IMG/VR virus record: IMGVR_UViG_3300042569_002722
Location: 1 to 43,970 of that record
DNA from: a virus
Length of the DNA stretch: 43,970 bases
Direction: 5' to 3' (one strand)
Shown: positions 32,021 to 38,411 of the stretch, piece by piece
Position numbering within the stretch: position 1 is the stretch's first letter
Layout of the letters: each line of letters opens with the position of its first letter
Program-made: the position numbers and the translations under genes
The notes under the pieces: generated by a model
Seen by the model: the letters and a program-made list of their open reading frames with translations, nothing else
Told to the model about the DNA's origin: nothing
The model's database searches: none

Positions 32021-32056
32021 CCTCCCCGGGAGGACCCAAAGGGGGGTGGCACCCCC
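32021..32056. other. Two GC palindromes, candidate cos cleavage region
   Basis: CCTCCC-C-GGGAGG (32021-32033) and GGGGGTG-G-CACCCCC (32042-32056) are both perfectly symmetric and 8 bp apart. They lie about 100-140 bp upstream of terS. Lambda-type phages carry their symmetric cosN at a similar distance from Nu1, and this genome has a GpA/Nu1-type terminase. The cut position cannot be read from the sequence. Confidence 0.45.
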
Positions 32057-32116
32057 TCGACGGTGCGAGGCCTCGGTGCGGCAGTCAGCCAGTCGCCGAT
32101 CCGCCGCCGGCTGTTC

Positions 32117-32333
32117 CGCCTGTTGCTTTGCTCTTGCGCCGTAAGTCCTTATCGTTACTTGTGTTCCGCCGTTACGCGGGGTGGTGTGCTCTAGGAAGGG
32201 GGAAGGGATCAGACGAGGCGCACCACGCCCCGCACGATGCACGCTGCATGCGGGCGCGCGCGCGTAACGGCGGAACACAAGTAACGACAACCACTTAGCG
32301 CGTAACGACGGCGCAACAGGCGCGCAACAGGCA
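32117..32333. repeat. Long inverted repeat with a 27-bp perfect core
   Basis: The arms 32152-32178 and 32261-32287 are perfect inverse copies (27 bp), starting TCGTTACTTGTG and containing TTCCGCCGTTACGCG. Outside them similarity continues with gaps (TAAGT..TT, TTGCGCCGT, GCCTGTTGC), giving arms of about 60-70 bp. The 82-bp centre holds a second imperfect pair (GGTGGTG / CACCACG). GTAACG recurs several times, and CGCAACAGG is repeated directly at 32312-32332. It lies between the replication gene and terS, so it may be an origin or a packaging site. I see no gene in 31920-32340. Confidence 0.8.
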
Positions 32334-32340
32334 GGGCGCA

Positions 32341-34842
32341 TCACGAAGCCTCCCCTTCGCCCACGGCCTTTCGGCCGAAGCGGGCCAGGTGCTTCTCGAA
32401 GTCGTCGATGCAGCCGCCCATCCACTCGCCCTCGGTCACGCCGTTGACCGGGCCTCGGCCGCGCGGTATCCAGCAGCGAACGGTGCGCCTCTCGGTCTGG
32501 CCCACGACCACGGCCACGGGCTTGTACCTGAGCGCGTCGGGCAGGCGATGCCCATTCGCATCACGCTCCACCGTCTCGGTCACGTGCCGCTCGACCGACC
32601 TGGTGAAGGTGGCCTGGTTGCCGATGTACCGCTCGTTCTCACCGTCAGCCCAGCGCCTGAAGAGCGTGAAGAGCTGCGTGGCACTGCAAGGGTGGACAGG
32701 GACGCCGAGGTACCCGCCCAGCCAGTCGTTCACGAACCGCTCAGCGGGCTTCAGGCCCATCTCGACGAGCGCCTCTTTGGCCTTCGTCATCAGCGGCTTC
32801 GTGTACTCGTTGAAGTCGCCCAGGTCCACGCCCTGCAGGTAGTGCATGAACTTGCCCACGCCGTCGGCGCGCAGGAACTCCGCCACGCGCAGGTACAGGC
32901 TCGGGCTCTCGGCCGCCGGCGTGTAAATGACCAGGTGGCGCCGATCGTCCTTCTCCAGCGCCACCGGCTGCAGCTCGTTCGACAGGAACACCACGTTCGC
33001 GTGGTTGCTCTCCCAGCGCACCTCCTGGTGCATGCCGCGAATGGGGATCTCGTCCTCGGTGATCACCCACTTGAGCTTGTTCTTCTGGTGGAAGAGCTCC
33101 TGGCGCGTCACCACCTCGTTGCCAATGAGCAGCAGCTTGCCGCTCATGTAGCCATTGAAGCGATCGTCGAGCTCGCTCTGGCCGACCATCTTTCCGTACT
33201 TGCCCAGGATGCGCCGGAAGGCGTCCCAGAACAGGTTCTTGCCCGTGCCCTGCGGCCCGTGGAACACCAGCGCGAAGCGGATCTTCGCGCCAGGCCGCTG
33301 CACGATCAGCGCGCACCAGCGCAGCACCTGCTGGTACACGGCCGCCACCTCCTCGTCGGTCTTGCCGCTCAGGCTGCACAGGTGCTGCAGCAGCTCGAGG
33401 ATGGGCGCCACATCGGCCTCGGTGCACGGCACCGGCTTCGTGGGCATGCCGCCCCACAGGTTGACGCAGCCCTCGGCCACCTCGATCCCGGGCTCGAAGA
33501 CGATCTGCTCAGGCTTCAGCAGCCGCCGCTCGGGGTGGCCGAGCCAGCTGTTCACGAAGGGGCTGCCAAAGAGCAGGCGCAGGTTCTTCACCTGCATAGT
33601 GGTGCGGTGCTCGCCGTCCCAAACCAGGTCGGTGCCGTACACCAGCGCGAAGCTCTTCAGCAGCCGCTGCAGCACGCCACCGCCCCCCTCCCCCCCTGGC
33701 GGCGCGTCGGCGCCGCCAGACCGGCCAGCCTTGCCGCGGCGCTTGGCCGGCGGCTCGTTCAGCGTGTACTCGTCGGGGGGCGGGGCTCCCTCTGCCGGTC
33801 CAGGTGCAGGCACCGGTGCGCCGCCGCTCGCGGCCAGGCGCATGCGTGGCTTCGCGGCCTGCACCTCCACCCCCAGCGCGGATGCCAGCCACAGCAGGGC
33901 ATCCTTCGGGCGCGCACATCCGGGGGCCCACTTCATGACGACGTCGATGGGCGACATGCCCAGCTCCTCGCCGAAGTCCATGATGCCCTCTGGCGTGATC
34001 TGCAGGTCTTCCTCGAGGTCGCGCCCCAGGTCCTTGCTGGTCACGCGGTAGCCGTTGCGCCAGGTGCGTGCCATCGGCAGCACGCGCGGCACCCAGCGGG
34101 CCAGGTCGGCATAGGCCGCCACGTTGACGCGGCGGAAATCGTCGCCCTGCTGGCGTGGGCTCTCGTGCCTGGCCATCGGCGCAGCAGCTGGTGCCGGACT
34201 CGGCGCGGCGGCCAGCTCGGGCCCGCGGCGCTCGGCCTTCGCCGCCTTCTTGCTGGCCTCGACGATCTCGCGCAGGTACGCCAGCGCCTCGGACTGCAGC
34301 GGCATCACCTCGGCCGCGCGCGACTCCAGCCGCGCACCCGTGCAGGTGAAGTAACGCCCGCCGCAGTACACCTCCACGCCGATCGGGTCGTGCTTGAAGC
34401 TGTCGGTGCTGCCGAGGGTGATGATGTGCACGCCCTTGCCCGAGGGGCTGAACTCGGTGTACGAGTCACAGGCCTGCATCACCGCCTCGTGGTGCTCCAG
34501 CGGCTGGCCGCCGGGCTCGGTCTTCCAGTCCAGGTCGATGCCCACCAGGCCGTCGCCGTCCAGGAACGCGAAGCCCACGCCGCTCATGGCCGGCATGCGG
34601 CGGAAGCGCTGCAGCGCCGCGTCCAGGCCCAGCAGGCGCTTGCGGTCCTTCGGGCTGCCCAGGTCGCCGAAGCGCTTGCCGCCGTCGCCGTAGTACGGCA
34701 CCTTCTGCAGGCCCTTGCGGCCTTCCACCTCTTCCAGCTTCCACAGCAGCCACTGCGCACGCTCGCGCATGGCCTGGGGCATGTTCGTGGCCAGGCGCTC
34801 AATGAGCGCCTCGCGCTCAGGGTTCGGGGTCGCTGCAGCCAT
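32341..34842 (-). CDS. Primase-polymerase fused to SF3-type helicase (NrS-1-like, DUF5906)
   Basis: 833 residues from ATG 34842 (a TTG lies directly before it). The N-terminal archaeo-eukaryotic primase part has GVGFAFLDGDGLVGIDLDWK (about 90-110) and FSPSGKGVHIITLG (about 133-146), as in the NrS-1 phage polymerase. A Pro/Ala-rich linker follows. The DUF5906 helicase has Walker A GPQGTGKN (about 525-532), then LLLIGNEV and VVFLSNE. It should prime and unwind phage DNA. ATGA overlap with the upstream zinc-finger gene. Confidence 0.88.
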   Translation of the reverse strand: MAAATPNPEREALIERLATNMPQAMRERAQWLLWKLEEVEGRKGLQKVPYYGDGGKRFGDLGSPKDRKRLLGLDAALQRFRRMPAMSGVGFAFLDGDGLVGIDLDWKTEPGGQPLEHHEAVMQACDSYTEFSPSGKGVHIITLGSTDSFKHDPIGVEVYCGGRYFTCTGARLESRAAEVMPLQSEALAYLREIVEASKKAAKAERRGPELAAAPSPAPAAAPMARHESPRQQGDDFRRVNVAAYADLARWVPRVLPMARTWRNGYRVTSKDLGRDLEEDLQITPEGIMDFGEELGMSPIDVVMKWAPGCARPKDALLWLASALGVEVQAAKPRMRLAASGGAPVPAPGPAEGAPPPDEYTLNEPPAKRRGKAGRSGGADAPPGGEGGGGVLQRLLKSFALVYGTDLVWDGEHRTTMQVKNLRLLFGSPFVNSWLGHPERRLLKPEQIVFEPGIEVAEGCVNLWGGMPTKPVPCTEADVAPILELLQHLCSLSGKTDEEVAAVYQQVLRWCALIVQRPGAKIRFALVFHGPQGTGKNLFWDAFRRILGKYGKMVGQSELDDRFNGYMSGKLLLIGNEVVTRQELFHQKNKLKWVITEDEIPIRGMHQEVRWESNHANVVFLSNELQPVALEKDDRRHLVIYTPAAESPSLYLRVAEFLRADGVGKFMHYLQGVDLGDFNEYTKPLMTKAKEALVEMGLKPAERFVNDWLGGYLGVPVHPCSATQLFTLFRRWADGENERYIGNQATFTRSVERHVTETVERDANGHRLPDALRYKPVAVVVGQTERRTVRCWIPRGRGPVNGVTEGEWMGGCIDDFEKHLARFGRKAVGEGEAS

Positions 34843-35111
34843 CAACGAGCCGCGCCTCCCTGCCTGGCGCGCACCCGCAGCCGGCGCTCGTGGTCGGCGC
34901 GGCAGTCGGGATCGCAGTACACGGCCAGCGGCAGGCAGCGGTCGCCGCAGTTCGCGCAGGTGCCGGGCTCCGCGCTCTCGGCCGCGGCCCGCTGGGCCTG
35001 GCTGCGCATCGCCAGCTCGCGAAACTCCTCCTCGCGCCGCGTGGCCATGTCGTCCACGCCGAGGCGCTCGTCAGGGTGCACGCCCTCAGGGGCCACCGAA
35101 GGTGCAGTCAC
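34842..35111 (-). CDS. Small zinc-finger protein
   Basis: 89 residues. A helical N-terminal half (DDMATRREEEFRELAMRSQA) is followed by CANCGDRCLPLAVYCDPDCR, a four-cysteine ribbon like DksA/TraR or DUF2116 proteins, and a basic end. It is translationally coupled at both ends: 4-bp overlap with the HTH gene and ATGA overlap with the primase. It may bind RNA polymerase or DNA; not shown. Confidence 0.75.
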   Translation of the reverse strand: MTAPSVAPEGVHPDERLGVDDMATRREEEFRELAMRSQAQRAAAESAEPGTCANCGDRCLPLAVYCDPDCRADHERRLRVRARQGGAAR

Positions 35112-35494
35112 CGCCCCACCCCCATCGGGTGGCCACCCAGAAGCAGGCGCTTCAGCGCGTCGCGCTCCTCCTCGGCCAGGCGCAGGCGGCGCTCGAGCTC
35201 GCTCTCCTGCCGGCGCAGGCTGCCGAGGTCATAGCCCCGCTGGTGCAGCTGCCACAGCACCGGCGCGTCGTTGCCGCAGGCGTCCATGAGCGCGCTCAGC
35301 TTCGGCCAGCAGACGCCCTCCTGGCCGCTCTCCCAGCGGCTGAGCTGGCCCTTGTCGCCCTTGATGGCGTGCACCACCTCCTTCGGCTCCAGGCGCGCTT
35401 CTTCGTAGCAGAACTTGATGGCCGCGCCTAGCGTGGGCCGGCGCACCAGGTCGCGCAGCGACACGTCGATCGGCAGCCGAAGTTGCGTGTTCAT
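35108..35494 (-). CDS. HTH transcriptional regulator with C-terminal coiled coil
   Basis: 128 residues. The HTH spans about 25-60 (LGAAIKFCYEEARLEPKEVV, then KGQLSRWESGQEG), followed by LSALMDACGNDAPVLWQLHQ and a coiled coil (ESELERRLRLAEEERDALKR). It heads the leftward replication operon. A long palindrome overlaps its start codon, which suggests it represses itself. A CII-like activator is an alternative. Confidence 0.75.
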   Translation of the reverse strand: MNTQLRLPIDVSLRDLVRRPTLGAAIKFCYEEARLEPKEVVHAIKGDKGQLSRWESGQEGVCWPKLSALMDACGNDAPVLWQLHQRGYDLGSLRRQESELERRLRLAEEERDALKRLLLGGHPMGVGR

Positions 35495-35530
35495 CTCAAC
35501 ACCTCACAACGTTGTTGAGCGGTGTTGAGA
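35494..35530. promoter_or_regulatory. Palindromic operator at the HTH gene start
   Basis: TCTCAACACC (35494-35503) and GGTGTTGAGA (35521-35530) are perfect inverse copies. Between them CTCACAACGTTGTTGAG is a near palindrome made of the same CTCAACA half-site. So there are four half-sites in 37 bp, overlapping the start codon region. Likely bound by the 128-residue HTH protein. Confidence 0.75.
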
Positions 35531-35660
35531 GGCAAGCAGCCGCACAGTGCGGCCATGGATGCAGACAGCATGATCAGCCTAGGTGGAGAGGTAGGGCGGG
35601 CGCCCTGCCCGGGTGGTTACGCTGGCGGTCCCCCGACACACCAGCCCCAGGAGGGCGCCC

Positions 35661-35906
35661 ATGAACCAGGACATCACGCTCAGCACGCGCGACACCATCG
35701 ACCTGATGGGCGCGTTCGCGTTCGCGCTGCAAGCCACCATGCCGGTGGCCCAACGGGTGCGCTTCAGGCAGACGCTGGAGCTCATCGAGCAGCAGGTCCT
35801 GCAGCAGGATCGCCCGGCTGTGGCGGCTGCACTGGCTCACATTGCAGCGACACTGCCTCGGGTCGAGAGGTCAGGCGATCCCGACACCAGCGAGCCCACG
35901 CACTAG
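35661..35906 (+). CDS. Small hypothetical protein opposite to its neighbours
   Basis: 81 residues with an excellent AGGAGGG ribosome site 6 bases before ATG 35661. It is helical (RDTIDLMGAFAFALQATMPV, RVRFRQTLELIEQQVLQQDR, PAVAAALAHIAATLP). It is read rightward between two leftward genes, so it must have its own promoter and may be expressed in lysogeny. No family recognised. Confidence 0.75.
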   Translation: MNQDITLSTRDTIDLMGAFAFALQATMPVAQRVRFRQTLELIEQQVLQQDRPAVAAALAHIAATLPRVERSGDPDTSEPTH

Positions 35907-35968
35907 CGAGCCGCACGCTCAGCTGGCGCGCCTGGCGCCGCTCGCGATATGCAGGGGTGACGCAGGCC

Positions 35969-36175
35969 TTACGCGGCATCGGCCACCTGCTGCTGGCTGC
36001 CACCTTGGTGCGCAAGGTTCAGGAAGAGGTCGGGCCGCTCGAGCTTCACTCGCGCAGGGATGCCGCGAACCTTCCAGTTCTGGACTCGCTGCACGCCTCC
36101 GGCCTTGGGAATGCGCAGCAGCTCGCAGACCTTGGCAGGCCCGCCCAGCTGGTCAATGAGGTCAGCGTCGGTCAT
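35969..36175 (-). CDS. Cro-like HTH protein, probably from a leaderless mRNA
   Basis: 68 residues. The pattern MTDADLIDQLGGPAKVCELL, then GGVQRVQNWKVRGIPARVKL is the YdaS/Cro-type HTH. It is read away from the S24 repressor with the operator between them. The -10 (TGTAAT, minus strand, 36187-36182) ends six bases before the ATG, so transcription should start at or next to the A of the start codon. It probably favours lytic growth. Confidence 0.82.
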   Translation of the reverse strand: MTDADLIDQLGGPAKVCELLRIPKAGGVQRVQNWKVRGIPARVKLERPDLFLNLAHQGGSQQQVADAA

Positions 36176-36181
36176 GCCGGG

Positions 36182-36211
36182 ATTACACACGGCGTTTATC
36201 GACGCTGTCAA
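36182..36211 (-). promoter_or_regulatory. Leftward early promoter with embedded operator
   Basis: Minus strand TTGACA (36211-36206), 18-bp spacer, TGTAAT (36187-36182). Half-sites TTACACACGGC (36183-36193) and, inverted, GTGCGTGTATCAA (36214-36226) cover both ends of the promoter. The core TAAACGC(C/T)GTGTGTAAT is nearly identical to that of the promoter at 36924-36952, so one repressor should control both. Confidence 0.8.
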
Positions 36212-36254
36212 CAGTGCGTGTATCAACGGCCTGTTTAGCTTCGGACAATGCCGC

Positions 36255-36908
36255 ATGGCCACGCCCCACCCGTCGTTCGAGCGCCTGCTGCACTGCGCCA
36301 GGGCCGCAACGGTCAATCGCGCCCCCGAACAGCGCGTGGTCGACGAGGCAGACCTTCAGCGCGTGCTGGCGTGGTCTCCGCAGAACCGCACCAACTACAA
36401 GAGCCGCGGGGTGTCAAAGCTGGCCGCGCTTGCTGCTGAGCATCAGCTCGGCTGCCCGGCAACCTACGTGTTAGGCGGCACCAACCCTCCCAACTGGATG
36501 AACCCCCAGCGCTTGGTCACGGGGGAGTTGCCCGCAGGCCACTCAGTGGCTCAGGATTTGAGCCAGTCACCGTTTGAAGCTGTGCCTCTGTTAGACAGGG
36601 AGCAGCTCTTGACCAACAAGACACCAGAACTATTCCGCTTTGCACTGCTTGATGACGCCATGGCCCCAGAAATGCCGGCCGGCACGGAGATCGTGTGGAC
36701 CACGCGCCGCCGTGTCGCACCTGGCCGCCTCATCCTGCTGAAGGACAGCCACGACCAACTGCACGTGCGTCAGTGCCATCAAGGGCAGGGGCCCGCGTCG
36801 TGGATTGCAACGCCGAACAACCCGGCCTATCGCAGCTTCACCAGCTCGGATGGCGACGTGTCGGTGCTCGCCGTCTTCAAGGGCCGCCTCGAACCTGACG
36901 ACGCCTAG
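36255..36908 (+). CDS. S24-type phage repressor lacking catalytic residues
   Basis: 217 residues. The N-terminal HTH is near 33-75 (ADLQRVLAWSPQNRTNYKSR, then VSKLAALAAEHQLGCPATYV). The C-terminal LexA-like domain starts near 107. The usual GDSM becomes LLDDAM (Ala135 where the nucleophile Ser should be) and the catalytic Lys is replaced (HVRQ, Arg172). It should therefore dimerise and bind DNA but not cut itself. ATG 36255 has no strong ribosome site. It lies between two matching promoter/operator modules, as cI does in lambda. Confidence 0.85.
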   Translation: MATPHPSFERLLHCARAATVNRAPEQRVVDEADLQRVLAWSPQNRTNYKSRGVSKLAALAAEHQLGCPATYVLGGTNPPNWMNPQRLVTGELPAGHSVAQDLSQSPFEAVPLLDREQLLTNKTPELFRFALLDDAMAPEMPAGTEIVWTTRRRVAPGRLILLKDSHDQLHVRQCHQGQGPASWIATPNNPAYRSFTSSDGDVSVLAVFKGRLEPDDA

Positions 36909-36923
36909 GAAGTACACGCCATG

Positions 36924-36952
36924 TTGACACACGGCTAAACGCTGTGTGTAAT
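36924..36952 (+). promoter_or_regulatory. Rightward early promoter with embedded operator
   Basis: TTGACA (36924-36929), 17-bp spacer, TGTAAT (36947-36952), a near-consensus sigma-70 promoter. TTGACACACGGC and GCTGTGTGTAA form an inverted operator that covers both -35 and -10, so bound repressor must block polymerase. Transcription would start near 36959, which rules out the in-frame ATG at 36951 and supports the one at 36981. Confidence 0.88.
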
Positions 36953-36980
36953 GCGCCCCGTCAACACGACGGAGCGCAAC

Positions 36981-37142
36981 ATGCCTCTCTTTCCCCGGGC
37001 CCCGAACCCGTACTACCTCACCCCTGAGGCACAGGCCGCGCTGAAGCGCCGCTCGGCCGAGATCCGCGCGCACCTGGCCCTGCGCCGTGCCCTGCGCCAG
37101 GCGCGCGACGCAGTGGCCCAGACCAAGCGCCCGCTGCCATGA
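36981..37142 (+). CDS. Small basic protein, first gene of the rightward early operon
   Basis: 53 residues from ATG 36981 with GGAG 7 bases upstream. The start MPLFPRAPNPYYLTPEAQAA is followed by an Arg-rich helix (ALKRRSAEIRAHLALRRALR). Likely nucleic-acid or protein binding; no family recognised. As the first gene after the repressible promoter it would be made earliest. Confidence 0.72.
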   Translation: MPLFPRAPNPYYLTPEAQAALKRRSAEIRAHLALRRALRQARDAVAQTKRPLP

Positions 37143-37375
37143 GCGCGGGCACCTCACCAGCTGCCACCGGCTGGGGCACAGCAGAGCAGTGCATCGAGTG
37201 GGCCATCCGCGCCCGCCATCTACGCCAGCGTGCCGCGGCCATCAAGACCGGGGCACCCACCGTGTTCACCAGCGCCGCGCACGCCGAGGCGCTGGCCCGC
37301 GGCCTGGAGTCGCGCGTGCGCATGGCCGCCGACGCCTTCATCGCCGAAGCCGCGCGCGCAGGCGGTGCCACGTGA
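37139..37375 (+). CDS. Small helical hypothetical protein
   Basis: 78 residues, ATGA overlap with the previous gene. Ala/Arg-rich helices (EQCIEWAIRARHLRQRAAAI, AAHAEALARGLESRVRMAAD). The operon position and coupling support it as a real gene. No motif points to a function. Confidence 0.7.
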   Translation: MSAGTSPAATGWGTAEQCIEWAIRARHLRQRAAAIKTGAPTVFTSAAHAEALARGLESRVRMAADAFIAEAARAGGAT

Positions 37376-37569
37376 CCGCCCTTCTCGCCTTCATCCGCCC
37401 CCGCCTGCTGCTGGCCGAGGGGCTGCTGCTCGTGGCCGTCGCGCTGCCCATGTCGTGGGCTGCACGCCGCGTGGCCGCCTGGGAGCAGAGCTTCGTCGCT
37501 CGATGCACCGCGCTGCGCCTGCTCGACGCCATCCAGTCCACCACCGCCACCCGGAGCTCCAAGCCATGA
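37372..37569 (+). CDS. Small membrane protein
   Basis: 65 residues with a GTG start inside the GTGA overlap. One hydrophobic span (about 11-30: LLLAEGLLLVAVALPMSWAA) is followed by a basic segment and a helix. An early membrane protein like this could exclude superinfecting phage, but that is only suggested by timing and location. Confidence 0.65.
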   Translation: MTALLAFIRPRLLLAEGLLLVAVALPMSWAARRVAAWEQSFVARCTALRLLDAIQSTTATRSSKP

Positions 37570-38000
37570 GCCACCGCGAACTCGTCGACTCCATGCTCGT
37601 CCAGCTCTGCGAGACAGCCTCGCGCCACTGGGGCTCCTCGGTCGAGCGCACTGACCGCATCGTCAACCGCACCCTCAGCGTGCTGCTGGCCGTGGCCATC
37701 GGCTTTGGCCTGGCCTGGTGGCTCTGGGAGTGGGCCGGCCAGTGCGCCGAGTTGCTCACCTGCGGCATGGCCCTCGTGCGCCCGCACCCCAGCGGCAGCG
37801 CGGCGGCTACCAACGAGGAGCGGCTGCACATCGCCGTCAGCGCCGCGCACAAGGCCGGTGAAGACGCGGGCTACTGCGCTGGCTTCAAAGCCGGCGCGCG
37901 CTACGGCCGCGTGCTCCACATCGGCGCAGGCATGGTGCTGGGCGCGGCCCTGGTGGCCGTGATGCTGAAGCTGGGCTTCGTCGTCGGAGCAGGTGCGTGA
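37566..38000 (+). CDS. Two-span membrane protein
   Basis: 144 residues, ATGA overlap with the previous gene. Hydrophobic spans lie at about 37-56 (TLSVLLAVAIGFGLAWWLWE) and 118-138 (HIGAGMVLGAALVAVMLKLG), separated by a hydrophilic loop with AGEDAGYCAGFKAGARYGR. It may work with the small membrane protein encoded before it. No family recognised. Confidence 0.7.
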   Translation: MSHRELVDSMLVQLCETASRHWGSSVERTDRIVNRTLSVLLAVAIGFGLAWWLWEWAGQCAELLTCGMALVRPHPSGSAAATNEERLHIAVSAAHKAGEDAGYCAGFKAGARYGRVLHIGAGMVLGAALVAVMLKLGFVVGAGA

Positions 38001-38380
38001 AGGCCGCGCGCGCCAAGGCGCCCGAGCCCACCACCGAGCAGCTCGAGCTGGCCCTCCGCCAGCTGTGGCGCCCGGGCTACCCGCGCACGCTGGCCGACGC
38101 GCTGGAGCACCCCACCCTGGGCCACTGCGTGCGCGGCCTGGCGCGCAACCTGGGCCGCGCCGCACCGCCGGCCGCCCCGGTGCACCGCCTGCCCACGCAC
38201 CCCGTGCCCGCCACGCCGCAGCAGCCGCCCGCCCAGGCCCGCCAGCGGCGCCCTGGCGTGCCCTCTGACCAATCGCTCGCCGCCGGCGGCAGCCAGGCCG
38301 ACCTGGGCCGCTGGACGCGCAGCCGCGACCCCGGCTGGATCGACCGCAAGCGCGCCGCCGCGAACGACTTCGACGACTGA
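37997..38380 (+). CDS. Pro/Arg-rich hypothetical protein
   Basis: 127 residues with a GTG start in a GTGA overlap. A short helical region (TTEQLELALRQLWRPGYPRT, then HCVRGLARNLG) is followed by a long Pro/Gln/Arg-rich linker and an acidic end (KRAAANDFDD). Disordered character suggests a DNA- or protein-binding adaptor. No family recognised. Confidence 0.68.
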   Translation: MKAARAKAPEPTTEQLELALRQLWRPGYPRTLADALEHPTLGHCVRGLARNLGRAAPPAAPVHRLPTHPVPATPQQPPAQARQRRPGVPSDQSLAAGGSQADLGRWTRSRDPGWIDRKRAAANDFDD

Positions 38381-38411
38381 CCACCCCGCCGCCACAGAAA
38401 GCCCGCCACCC

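Noticed and set aside
32389-35289. 966-codon open frame on the plus strand opposite the primase-helicase gene
   Set aside because: Long antisense frames are expected at this GC content. It has no recognisable domain, while the opposite strand encodes a clear replication protein.
36951-36980. Upstream ATG at 36951 as the start of the first early gene
   Set aside because: It overlaps the -10 hexamer, so it would lie before the transcription start; ATG 36981 has a good ribosome site.
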